This document shows positions 1-6,576 of a stretch of DNA of 15,439 nt, piece after piece (position 1 is the first letter of the stretch; every line of letters begins with the position of its first letter). The stretch comes from Christensenella sp. UBA6406 (GTDB lineage Bacteria; Bacillota; Clostridia; Christensenellales; UBA1242), in NCBI GenBank assembly GCA_002438625.1, contig DJPS01000034.1:1-15439 (forward strand), given 5' to 3'. The notes beneath the pieces were generated by a model. It saw only the letters and a program-made list of their open reading frames with translations. It searched no databases and was not told where the DNA came from. The translations under genes and the position numbers were made by a program.

Positions 1-2
1 CG

Positions 3-98
3 TGGGTAAACAATATGCCTAGAAGGATATTAAACTATAAAAGTTCGCACGAATTATTTGAAAAAGAAATAAAACGCTTGACAAAGGTAACTGTTTAG
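3..98 (+). CDS. IS30-family transposase, C-terminal fragment (cut by window edge)
   Basis: An open frame enters from the left edge and ends at TAG 96-98. It reads W-V-N-N-M-P-R-R-I-L-N-Y-K-S and then S-H-E-L-F. This is the closing signature of IS30-type DDE transposases, where a tryptophan- or asparagine-rich turn is followed by PRK/RxLGYKTPxELF, just after the catalytic Glu region. Only about 31 residues are visible, so activity and completeness cannot be judged. The catalytic DDE residues would lie upstream, outside the window. No other reading is obvious. The match is by pattern recognition of a short tail, so the family call is likely but not certain. Confidence 0.7.
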   Translation, partial: WVNNMPRRILNYKSSHELFEKEIKRLTKVTV

Positions 99-113
99 AG
101 TACCCTAAACAGT
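90..113 (+). terminator. Hairpin overlapping the transposase stop codon
   Basis: ACTGTTTAG (90-98) pairs perfectly with CTAAACAGT (105-113) around a 6-nt loop. The left arm contains the transposase stop codon. No T-tract follows, so it is not a classical intrinsic terminator. It may slow transcription leaving the element or protect the mRNA end. Confidence 0.4.
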
Positions 114-157
114 AAAGAAAATGGTAATTATCTTATACTCTAACATCATTTACCTTG

Positions 158-181
158 CTGTACTTAACTTTACAATTTAGA
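158..181. mobile_element. Possible right end of the IS30-type element
   Basis: About 60-80 nt after the transposase stop lies GCTGTACTTAACTTTACA followed by ATTTAG. Its position and its tract of TACTT/CAATTT resemble terminal inverted repeats of IS30-type elements in low-G+C Gram-positives. The partner left end is outside the window, so the inverted repeat cannot be verified. The boundary is an estimate. Everything to the right would then be host DNA. Confidence 0.3.
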
Positions 182-207
182 ATTCAATTATTTTTTTGTG
201 CTTGCAC

Positions 208-236
208 TTGAAAAATTGCAATATGTTTGTTATAAT
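208..236 (+). promoter_or_regulatory. Promoter of degV
   Basis: TTGAAA (208-213), a 17-nt spacer and a perfect TATAAT (231-236) preceded by TGT (extended -10). Transcription would start near 243, leaving a leader of about 115 nt before the degV ATG. The promoter lies just outside the presumed IS30 end, so degV need not depend on the element for expression. Confidence 0.75.
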
Positions 237-359
237 GTGCTAATGCGATTGTGTTATTTTTTAAATCTTTCGCATAAATTTAGTTAAAAAGTTAAATTTA
301 AATGCCGTATAGGTGTTTGTGTTAAATAAGTGGTTAAACTATTATTTTTAAGGAGTAAA

Positions 360-1190
360 ATGATTAAAGTATTTGTAGATTCAGGTAGCAGTATAAAGCA
401 AAATGAAAAGGAAAAATATAATGTAGAAATTATCCCATTGCGTTTCCTTATGGGAGACACGGAATATAAGGATGGGTTAGATTTGTCTATTGAAGAATTT
501 TATAATTTATTAATAGATAAAAAATTTTTCCCAAAAACATCTTTGCCACAATTAGATGAAATAGAAGAAAAAGTAACAAAAGAAACGCAACAAGGAAACG
601 ATGTTATAATATTGCCAATTTCAAGTGAAATTTCTGGCACTTATAATGCCTTAAAGACAATGTTTCAAGGCAATAGCAAAGTGTATGTAGTTGATACATT
701 GTCCGTTATTGGTGGCATAAGACTTTTAGTTGATGAGATTAATAAATATAGAGATATGCCAGTTGATTTTGTGCTAGAAAAAGTAAATGCACTTATCCCT
801 AAAATTAGAATTGTGGCAATCCCTGAAACACTGGACTATTTGCTTAAAGGTGGCAGGCTATCTAAAAAAGAGTGGCTTTTTGGTACGGTATTAAACTTAA
901 AACCAATAATTGCAATTATAAAAGGTAAGGTAAAAGTAATAGCAAAAAAGATAGGGCTAAACAACGCTATTAAATTTATAACTTCCGCTCTTAAAGATAT
1001 GAAATGTAGTTTAGAATATCCAATAATTGCATCCTTCACAAAGGAAAAGAAAAATGTTGAAAGATTGATAAATGCAACAGAAGAAAAATTTAAAAATCAA
1101 ATTAAAGTATTTGATAACCTAGACCCAGTCATTGCATCACATTGGGGTCCAAACGCTTTTGGTTATGTTTTTGTTAGTGAAGAAATGTAA
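360..1190 (+). CDS. DegV family fatty-acid-binding protein
   Basis: A 276-residue cytosolic DegV protein. Members with known function (FakB) bind a fatty acid and present it to the kinase FakA for phosphorylation and entry into phospholipid synthesis. Visible family marks are the N-terminal VFVDSGSSI strand and loop, KTSLPQ near 59-64 (usually TSQPS), ISSEISGTYNA (88-97, usually ISSGLSGTY), LDYLLKGGRLSK (158-169) and HWGPNAFGY near the C terminus (usually HxGPGALG). Length is normal for the family. The ATG at 360 is chosen because AAGGAG (350-355) lies just upstream. An in-frame GTG at 330 would add ten residues (MVKLLFLRSK) without a ribosome site. The gene is monocistronic, with its own promoter and a terminator at 1303-1335. 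No fakA is nearby. Which lipid is bound cannot be read from the sequence. Confidence 0.9.
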   Translation: MIKVFVDSGSSIKQNEKEKYNVEIIPLRFLMGDTEYKDGLDLSIEEFYNLLIDKKFFPKTSLPQLDEIEEKVTKETQQGNDVIILPISSEISGTYNALKTMFQGNSKVYVVDTLSVIGGIRLLVDEINKYRDMPVDFVLEKVNALIPKIRIVAIPETLDYLLKGGRLSKKEWLFGTVLNLKPIIAIIKGKVKVIAKKIGLNNAIKFITSALKDMKCSLEYPIIASFTKEKKNVERLINATEEKFKNQIKVFDNLDPVIASHWGPNAFGYVFVSEEM

Positions 1191-1302
1191 CATAGCATAT
1201 TAATTAAATATATAAAATTTATTAGCATTACATTATAAAGTTATAAAGATAAATTAAACTTTTAAAACTTGCAAAAGGAAGAATAAAAAGGTTAATAAAT
1301 TT

Positions 1303-1335
1303 AAAAGTTATTTACAAAATGTGGATAACTTTTTT
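1303..1335 (+). terminator. Intrinsic terminator after degV
   Basis: GTTATTTACA (1307-1316), an AAA loop and TGTGGATAAC (1320-1329) form a 10-bp RNA stem with two G-U pairs, followed at once by TTTTTT (1330-1335). The A-tract before the stem can pair with the T-tract. It lies about 115 nt after the degV stop. The G-U pairs make it effective only for rightward RNA. The right arm also happens to read as a DnaA box. Confidence 0.65.
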
Positions 1336-1474
1336 CTTTAATAAAAATAAGTGCAAAAATTCAATAAACAAAATAAACGAATTTGTTTAAAATCTGTTAA
1401 AAATAAGGTGAAAAACAATAAAAAATTAAAATTTTTGCAATTTTTCAAAAATATGCCGAAAATGCTTGACAAAA

Positions 1475-1645
1475 GGCGGGGGGAACGTTGGCACGGGCAA
1501 GCACGGGCGGGCACGCAAATTTATTTGCGTGGGGCGGGCTTGCGGTTGCGGTGTTTCCGCACCCCTATATGGTGGCTGTTGCTTTGCTTTTGGGCAAAGG
1601 GCTTGCATTGTTGTTGCAAGCCAAATTGCTTTGGGGCAATTTCAA
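1475..1645. repeat. GC-rich island of short repeats and tandem hairpins
   Basis: G+C jumps sharply at about 1475 and falls back after about 1645. At the left is a 10-nt periodic motif, GCACGGGCAA (1491-1500), GCACGGGCGG (1501-1510) and GCACGCAAAT (1511-1520). Hairpins follow: CACGCAAA with TTTGCGTG (1512-1531), TGCGG with CCGCA (1547-1561), CTTTGC with GCAAAG (1582-1599), GGCTTGCA with TGCAAGCC (1600-1622), and AAATTGC with GCAATTT (1623-1642). The last three abut with no base between them. Either strand could fold. It could be a structured small RNA, an interspersed palindromic repeat (REP/BIME-like), or a fragment acquired by transfer. The sequence alone does not decide. Confidence 0.6.
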
Positions 1646-1889
1646 CGGCTTTTTTATTCATTTTTAGCGTAAGCGGTTCCGTCTTTATTCTATTCTTTTT
1701 AGTAATGTTAAAAGTGAAGTGTTGCATTTTTACTTTCAATGTATAAATCTATTTTATTAAAACTTCATTTGTGATTAAAATGTTAGTGAAAGGTTAAATT
1801 GTTAAAGTTGAATAAGTGAGTGCAATCTTAGGAAAAATAATTTTGTGTTTAGTGCTTTAATGCTTAAAGTTAAAAGTTTTCAATAGTAT

Positions 1890-1918
1890 TTGCAAATTGG
1901 GTGAAAATTTGGTATAAT
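1890..1918 (+). promoter_or_regulatory. Promoter of the potassium operon
   Basis: TTGCAA (1890-1895), a 17-nt spacer and a perfect TATAAT (1913-1918) preceded by TGG (extended -10). The predicted start near 1925 leaves a leader of about 40 nt before the first gene. This is the only clear promoter for the four overlapping genes that follow. Confidence 0.8.
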
Positions 1919-1965
1919 GGTGATTATAGAAATTTTATTTAAGTTAAGCGAATGGGGGCGAGTTG

Positions 1966-2382
1966 ATGAAAAGGAACAAAATTATTGTAATTGGGTGTGG
2001 TAGACTGGGGTCAAACATTGCATCTTTGCTTTATAGGGAAGGTAACGATGTTATTTTGTTAGACAACAGTGTTAAAGCATTTGATAAATTGATGAATAGT
2101 TTTGGTGGATACGAGATTGTAGGTGATGCAACTGATTTGGAAGTGCTAGAGGGAGCGTTTGTAAAGCAGGCAAAAGAAGTTGTTATTGTAACAGGTAATG
2201 ACAATATTAATCTATATTTGGCACACATATGTTTTCATCTTTATGATGTTCCAAATATATACATTAGGCAAGAAGATGACAATATGAAAAAATTGATAGA
2301 AAACACAACAATTAAGGCAATTTATCCATTTATGTTATCTGTTGATGATTATCTAAGGTTAAGGGAGGGCAACAATGAATGA
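1966..2382 (+). CDS. trkA: TrkA-type RCK_N half-protein (NAD-binding potassium channel regulator)
   Basis: A 138-residue cytosolic protein made of a single RCK_N (TrkA_N) Rossmann domain. IIVIGCGRLGSNIA near residues 6-19 holds an intact GxGxxG loop, LLDNS (about 33-37) supplies the acidic end of strand 2, and VGDATD follows in the usual place. It stops where a TrkA_C domain would begin, so it is shorter than KtrA-type subunits (about 220 residues). RCK domains form a ring under TrkH-type channels and gate them in response to bound nucleotide. ATG 1966 is preferred, with a G-rich site (GGGGGCG, 1954-1960). An in-frame TTG at 1963 is possible. The stop overlaps the next start as ATGA, indicating translational coupling to its partner. 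Family assignment is firm, and the ring-partner role is inferred from the operon. Confidence 0.88.
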   Translation: MKRNKIIVIGCGRLGSNIASLLYREGNDVILLDNSVKAFDKLMNSFGGYEIVGDATDLEVLEGAFVKQAKEVVIVTGNDNINLYLAHICFHLYDVPNIYIRQEDDNMKKLIENTTIKAIYPFMLSVDDYLRLREGNNE

Positions 2383-3053
2383 AGATAGCAATAACAGGCG
2401 GGCATAGCGAGGCGGAATTTATTATATCAATGTTCAAAAAGGAGAAAAATGAACTTGTTGTAATAAATGATGATGTAGATTTTGCTAAAAAGATAAGCGA
2501 AAATAATGATATAAGCGTTTATTGGGGCAATCCTACAAAACCGCATATTTTAGAAAATGCTGGGGTAATGAATAGTGATATATTGATATCTCTATGTGAT
2601 GTAGATACGGATAATTATGTCATTTGTCAACTTGGGAAGCAAATGTTTGGTGTTAAAAAATGTATTTGCATTGTTAAAAACCCTAAAAATGTTGATATAT
2701 TTAAAAGACTTGGAATAGAAAGCGTTATAAGTTCAACATATTTGCTTTATCAAACAATTAAAGGCGAAAGTGAAGTTGAGTCGCTTGTTAAAACGCTTTC
2801 AATAGAAAACGAAAAGATTGCAATAAGTGAGATTGTGATTAGAGAAGGTTGTAAAGTTTGTATGAAAGCACTTAAAGATTTAAGTTTGCCATTTAATGCG
2901 AACATAAGTTGCATATTTAGAGAACCTGAGGTTATAATCCCTGATGGTGCAACAAAGATTAAGGCAAAGGACAAGTTGGTTGTGGTTTGCAAAAAAGAAG
3001 ATTTGAAGGTGGTTGTAGATTACTTTAAGGAAAAGGTGGAAAGTGATGAGTGA
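2379..3053 (+). CDS. trkA: TrkA-type RCK_N plus RCK_C protein with degenerate nucleotide loop
   Basis: 224 residues. An RCK_N domain spans about residues 1-125 and an RCK_C (TrkA_C) domain about 135-220 (AISEIVIREGCKVCMKAL, then IFREPEVIIPDGATKIKAKD). The Rossmann loop reads ITGGHSEAEF instead of GxGxxG, so nucleotide binding is probably altered or lost, while the preceding gene keeps the canonical loop. In KtrA, RCK_C is the cyclic-di-AMP site; such binding here is only inferred. The start overlaps the first trkA gene (ATGA at 2379), with GGGAGG about ten bases upstream. Together the two genes resemble E. coli TrkA (two RCK_N-RCK_C units in one chain) with the first RCK_C missing. The trkH start lies inside this gene's end. 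Confidence 0.88.
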   Translation: MKIAITGGHSEAEFIISMFKKEKNELVVINDDVDFAKKISENNDISVYWGNPTKPHILENAGVMNSDILISLCDVDTDNYVICQLGKQMFGVKKCICIVKNPKNVDIFKRLGIESVISSTYLLYQTIKGESEVESLVKTLSIENEKIAISEIVIREGCKVCMKALKDLSLPFNANISCIFREPEVIIPDGATKIKAKDKLVVVCKKEDLKVVVDYFKEKVESDE

Positions 3054-4533
3054 TGATAGGGTGATTGTCAGTGGAAATAGACTGATAATCGGCTACTTAG
3101 GCTTGTTTATGATTATAATTGGCATTATATGTATGATTCCACTTTTTATCATTCCTTTTTATAGCGAAGAAGTGGTTTATGCAAAATGCTTTATTGTCCC
3201 TGCTATTACGTCTATCTTGTTTGGTTATTTGCTTTATTACTTAATAAGAAAGAAAGATAAAGCAAGGCTTGCAAATCACGAAGATGCACGATTGCTCCTT
3301 TCCGTTTGGGTTGTTGCCATTTTAATTTGTAGCACGCCATTTTTGCTTAGTGGGCAAATAGATTTCATTAGTTCAATATTTGAATCTACAAGCGGGTTCA
3401 CAACTTGCGGAATGTCTTTGCTTGTGCCAGAAAATTTACCGCATATTTTCCTTTTTTACAGAAGTTTGCTTTTATTCTTTGGCGGAATTGGGTTGGTGCT
3501 TGTTTTGGCCTCTGCTATATCAGATAAGTATGGAATGAAACTATACACCGCTGAGGGGCATAGCGATAAACTTGTGCCAAACTTGATGCGTTCGGCTAGA
3601 TTGATTTTATCTATTTATATTGTCTACATTATAATTGGCACGGTTGCGTATGTTGCTTTTGGAATGAGTTGGTTTGATGCAATTAATCATTCTATTTCTT
3701 CGCTTTCTACGGGCGGTTTTTCAACCCATAGTGAAGGAATAAAATATTTTGATAGCGTAGGCATTGAAATTATTACAATCATTTTAATGCTTCTTGGGTC
3801 AACAAACTTTATGGTGCATTTGTTTTTAATAAAGGGCAAATTTAAGGAACTTAGGTTGCATACAGAATTTAAGTTTGCGTGTGTTGTTATTGCTTTGGCG
3901 GTTGCAATTATGACAATTTCAATTTGCGGTCAAGTTGGCTTTTGGAATGGATTAAGATATAGTGCATTTAGTGCAGTTAGTTTAATTACAACAACTTGTT
4001 ACACTAGCGATTTTATTGGGATATTTCCGCAAGGAATGATTTTATTATTTATTTTCCTTGTTTTTGTTGGCGGTGAACTCGGTTCAACAGGTGGCGGATT
4101 AAAAAGATATAGAGTTGCATTGCTATTTAAAAATATGTGGTGGAATTTAAAAGCACGCTATACGGATAAAAGACTAATTGAAACACACGCAATGTACAGG
4201 GCTGGAAGGAAAATTATAATCACGAATGATGACGTAAATGAGAATAATGCATTTATTGGGTGGTTTTTGTTTGTTTATGCTTTGGGTGTGGCTTTGTTTG
4301 TTTTGGGAGGAATGAATGTTGTTGATGCATTTATAGAGTTCGCTGGAATGATTACTGGTGCAGGGCTAACACAAGGGGTTGTAACGGCTGATAGCAATGC
4401 GTTGATTTTATTAACTTCGGCTTGTGGAATGGTTTTGGGAAGGCTTGAAGTTATTTTGGTGCTTATGCTTATAGGAAAATCTTTTAGTAATTTTAAAAGG
4501 AGATTAAAAAGAAGTGAAAGTAAAGATAAATAA
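3046..4533 (+). CDS. trkH: TrkH-family potassium uptake channel subunit
   Basis: A 495-residue integral membrane protein of the TrkH/KtrB superfamily, the ion-conducting subunit of Trk potassium uptake. Four pore-loop repeats are visible: FESTSGFTTCG (about 112-122), SSLSTGGFSTHS (218-229), SLITTTCYTSDF (312-323) and AGMITGAGLTQGV (433-445). Each normally has one filter glycine. In the third it is Cys318 (codon TGT, 3997-3999), a departure that could change selectivity or conductance. GGELGSTGGGLKR after the third repeat matches the family's gating-loop region. ATG 3046 follows AGGTGG (3034-3039) and overlaps the preceding gene by 8 nt. A GTG at 3043 is the less likely alternative. The C terminus overlaps the sensor gene by 20 nt. 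The upstream RCK proteins are its expected cytosolic partners. Confidence 0.92.
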   Translation: MSDDRVIVSGNRLIIGYLGLFMIIIGIICMIPLFIIPFYSEEVVYAKCFIVPAITSILFGYLLYYLIRKKDKARLANHEDARLLLSVWVVAILICSTPFLLSGQIDFISSIFESTSGFTTCGMSLLVPENLPHIFLFYRSLLLFFGGIGLVLVLASAISDKYGMKLYTAEGHSDKLVPNLMRSARLILSIYIVYIIIGTVAYVAFGMSWFDAINHSISSLSTGGFSTHSEGIKYFDSVGIEIITIILMLLGSTNFMVHLFLIKGKFKELRLHTEFKFACVVIALAVAIMTISICGQVGFWNGLRYSAFSAVSLITTTCYTSDFIGIFPQGMILLFIFLVFVGGELGSTGGGLKRYRVALLFKNMWWNLKARYTDKRLIETHAMYRAGRKIIITNDDVNENNAFIGWFLFVYALGVALFVLGGMNVVDAFIEFAGMITGAGLTQGVVTADSNALILLTSACGMVLGRLEVILVLMLIGKSFSNFKRRLKRSESKDK

Positions 4534-5989
4534 AAAAGATACACTGGTAAATGTTCTTAAAATGCTTCTTATTATTATTTTGGCATCCATTTTGGCTTAT
4601 GCTTTTGAACAGTTTAATTTTAGGTCGGAAAATATTTTACTGGTCTATTTGGTTGCTAATTTAATTGTTGTTTTAGAAACAAGGAAATTGATTTATGGAA
4701 TTATAAGTGGAGTGCTTTGTGCGTTAGTTTACGATTTTATATTTATTGTGCCAAGTTTAAGTTTTATGATTAATGATAAATCTTATCTTATTTCACTTGT
4801 AATTTATTTGGCTGTGTGTTTGGTCATAAGTTTAATGTCTTATAGATTGCAAATGCAAATTAAAAAAGTTGAAGCAAATGATTTGCTTGTAAAGTCAACA
4901 TATGATAACAGTAAAAGTTTGCTTAAATTAAAAAGCCCTGAAGATATTGCTAATTATGAAGTTAAATATTTATCTAGTTTGCTTAAAAGAAAAGTTGTTA
5001 TTGCATTAAAGAAAAGGAAAAATTTTATTCTATTTGGTGATAAAAATTTCAGTTTAAAAAATAGCACAGAAGTATTTAATTATGCACTAAGCTACAATTT
5101 AATTTGCGGGCATAAAGAACAAAAATATAGCGAGTTAGAATATAAAATTTATCCGCTTAAAACCCAAAAAACTAACTTTGGTGTTCTAGTCATAGAATGT
5201 TCAAAAGGTGATTTAAAAAGACAAGAAAAAGAGTTTATAAAAACAAATATAACTCATATTTTAATGGCATTAGAGCGGGAGAAAATTCAAGACCAAAAAG
5301 AAGATGTTAAAGAAAAAATAGAAATTGAAAAGTTGAAAAATGCACTTGTTTTAAATGTTTCAAATGATATAAAAGAACCTATAAAAGACATAAATGAAAA
5401 ATGTAAATTATTAATTGATAATTATGATGCTCTTAGCGATGAAACAGTTGCAAGCACATTGTTTGAAATAAAAGAGCAAAATAGCAAATTGAACGAATAT
5501 GTTGATTATTTATTCAATATTTCTTCGCTTGATAGCGGTGAAGAAGTTAAAAACGAAAAGACTATAAATATAAGTAAAGTTATAGATAAAGCATTAAAGC
5601 GATTTGATGGCGATTTTAAGGGATTAACAGTAAATGTTGATTGTAAAAATGTAAAGGTAAGTGTTGACCCTGAACTTATGGAAGATGTTTTTGAAAATAT
5701 TATTTCTAATGCAGTTAAATACACTGAAAACGGCTCAACATTAAATATAAGCGGATACGAAGAGGATAACGAGTTGATTTTGGAGTTCCAAGATAATGGC
5801 GGTGGCATAACTGATAGCGAAATTGATTCCATTTTTGAAACAAAACAAGTCAGCGAAGAAGGCTCTAATTATAAAATAGGGTTAAGTGTTTGCAAAAAAA
5901 TTGTTGAAGCACACAATGGAAAGATTAAGGCATTTAACAACGATTTGGGTGGCTTAACTGTAAGAATAAGTTTAAAAATAGAAAAATAA
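4514..5989 (+). CDS. KdpD-like membrane sensor kinase lacking the phospho-acceptor histidine
   Basis: 491 residues resembling the C-terminal half of KdpD, the potassium/turgor sensor kinase. A DUF4118 four-helix membrane domain lies at about 12-112, a GAF-like region at about 125-250, a coiled linker and HisKA-like helix at about 255-340, and an ATPase domain at about 380-490 with N-box NIISNAVKYTENG, G1 DNGGGI and a weak G2 (YKIGLSVCKKIVEAHNG). The H-box reads NVSNDIKEPI where SHDLRTPL is expected: the histidine is Asn284 (AAT, 5363-5365), while Asp285 and Pro289 are kept. KdpD's N-terminal sensor and USP domains are absent, and no kdpE-type regulator is seen. It starts at GTG 4514, 11 nt after AAAGGAG, inside the end of trkH. 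Probably a pseudokinase that binds ATP or senses potassium for the transporter. Function is inferred; the missing His is seen. Confidence 0.82.
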   Translation: MKVKINKKDTLVNVLKMLLIIILASILAYAFEQFNFRSENILLVYLVANLIVVLETRKLIYGIISGVLCALVYDFIFIVPSLSFMINDKSYLISLVIYLAVCLVISLMSYRLQMQIKKVEANDLLVKSTYDNSKSLLKLKSPEDIANYEVKYLSSLLKRKVVIALKKRKNFILFGDKNFSLKNSTEVFNYALSYNLICGHKEQKYSELEYKIYPLKTQKTNFGVLVIECSKGDLKRQEKEFIKTNITHILMALEREKIQDQKEDVKEKIEIEKLKNALVLNVSNDIKEPIKDINEKCKLLIDNYDALSDETVASTLFEIKEQNSKLNEYVDYLFNISSLDSGEEVKNEKTINISKVIDKALKRFDGDFKGLTVNVDCKNVKVSVDPELMEDVFENIISNAVKYTENGSTLNISGYEEDNELILEFQDNGGGITDSEIDSIFETKQVSEEGSNYKIGLSVCKKIVEAHNGKIKAFNNDLGGLTVRISLKIEK

Positions 5990-5994
5990 ATTTA

Positions 5995-6022
5995 TTGACT
6001 TAGGTTGATGAAACGTTATAAA
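5995..6022 (+). promoter_or_regulatory. Possible upstream promoter of ndk
   Basis: TTGACT (5995-6000), a 16-nt spacer and TATAAA (6017-6022) lie just after the sensor gene stop. It could be a second, distal promoter for ndk. It is weaker than the one at 6105 and may be chance in AT-rich DNA. Confidence 0.3.
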
Positions 6023-6025
6023 TTG

Positions 6026-6062
6026 AAAATATCTTGTATTATAGTAGAAATAAAGATTTTTT
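6026..6062 (+). terminator. Weak terminator-like hairpin after the potassium operon
   Basis: AAAATATCTT (6026-6035) pairs with AAGATTTTTT (6053-6062) with one mismatch around a 17-nt loop, and the right arm itself ends in a T-tract. The stem is AT-rich and the loop long, so termination would be inefficient. It is the only candidate between the sensor gene and ndk. Confidence 0.3.
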
Positions 6063-6069
6063 AAAAATA

Positions 6070-6110
6070 TGCATAAAATTTATGCAATTTAATTTGATTT
6101 ATGCTATAAT
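6070..6110 (+). promoter_or_regulatory. ndk promoter with overlapping palindrome (possible operator)
   Basis: The -10 is TATAAT (6105-6110) preceded by TGC (extended -10). The -35 position 17 nt upstream is ATGCAA (6082-6087), a poor match. A perfect palindrome, TGCATAAA-A-TTTATGCA (6070-6086), covers that -35. A protein bound there would block RNA polymerase, or an activator could compensate for the weak -35. The regulator is unknown. Confidence 0.6.
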
Positions 6111-6143
6111 TAGTTGTTAAGATTTAAAGGAGATTATAAGATT

Positions 6144-6548
6144 ATGGAAAGAACATATATAATGTTAAAACCTGATGCGGTTAAAAGAAGATTGGCTGGT
6201 AGAATTATTGCAAGGATTGAAGATAAAAATTTAACAATCACAAATATGAAAATGTTTACATTAAACGAAGAAATTTTAAAGGAACACTATGCACATATTG
6301 CGGATAAGCCTTTCTTCCCTGAAATTGTTGCATTTATGACAAGTGGTCCAGTTATTGGTATGATTGTAGAAGGCCCAAATGCTGTTCAGGCAATGCGTAA
6401 TTTAATGGGGGCAACAAAGTGCTTAGAAGCAACAACAGGCACAATCAGGGGCGATTTTGCTATAACAAATGGCGAAAACTTGATTCACGGTTCTGATAGC
6501 GTTGAAAATGCTGAAATTGAAATTAAAAGATTTTTCGGTAATGTTTAA
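6144..6548 (+). CDS. ndk: Nucleoside diphosphate kinase
   Basis: A 134-residue cytosolic enzyme that transfers the terminal phosphate from ATP to nucleoside diphosphates through a phosphohistidine intermediate, balancing NTP and dNTP pools. The start MERTYIMLKPDAVKR is canonical, with catalytic-site Lys9. The nucleotide-site block KPFFPEIVAFMTSGPV (55-70), the Arg/Gly block MGATKCLEATTGTIRGDF (88-105) and the active-site loop NLIHGSDSVENAE (His115) are all present. Length is at the short end of the family. ATG 6144 is chosen over an in-frame TTG at 6114 because it gives the family's standard N terminus and follows AAAGGAG (6126-6132), although the 11-nt spacing is a little long. It is expressed alone, with a promoter at 6105 and a terminator at 6577-6617. 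Confidence 0.95.
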   Translation: MERTYIMLKPDAVKRRLAGRIIARIEDKNLTITNMKMFTLNEEILKEHYAHIADKPFFPEIVAFMTSGPVIGMIVEGPNAVQAMRNLMGATKCLEATTGTIRGDFAITNGENLIHGSDSVENAEIEIKRFFGNV

Positions 6549-6576
6549 TTAAATTTTATAAATAATGAATAAATCA

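Larger units (their letters stand above)
1191..1889. other. Long gene-free region with an internal GC-rich island
   Basis: This gap between degV and the potassium operon is unusually long for such a compact genome. The flanks (1191-1465 and 1650-1889) are very AT-rich, with no convincing gene beyond the degV terminator. Open frames over the middle exist on both strands because GC-rich DNA lacks stop codons. None has a ribosome site, and their translations are compositionally odd (Cys/Gly/Arg-rich or Pro/Gln-rich), so I do not call them genes. A TTGACA at 1466-1471 sits at the island's left edge, but no matching -10 follows at 16-18 nt. Confidence 0.7.

Noticed and set aside
330..359. GTG start extending DegV by ten residues
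   Set aside because: No ribosome site precedes it. ATG 360 has AAGGAG and gives the family's usual N terminus.
1308..1328. TTATTTACA and TGTGGATAA, the latter an exact DnaA-box match, in a long intergenic region (possible origin)
   Set aside because: The two 9-mers are the arms of a 10-bp hairpin followed by six T residues, which is explained as the degV terminator. There is no box cluster, no dnaA/dnaN and no unwinding-region context.
1466..1471. TTGACA at the edge of the GC-rich island as a promoter for a small RNA
   Set aside because: The positions 16-18 nt downstream are GC-rich and contain nothing resembling TATAAT.
1351..1746. Several overlapping open frames on both strands across the GC-rich island
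   Set aside because: They lack ribosome sites, contradict one another, have Cys/Gly/Arg or Pro/Gln-rich translations, and are expected where G+C is locally high and stops are rare.
1963..1965. TTG as the start of the first trkA gene
   Set aside because: ATG 1966 directly follows, is better spaced from the G-rich site, and gives the normal MKRNKIIVIG start. TTG remains a minor possibility.
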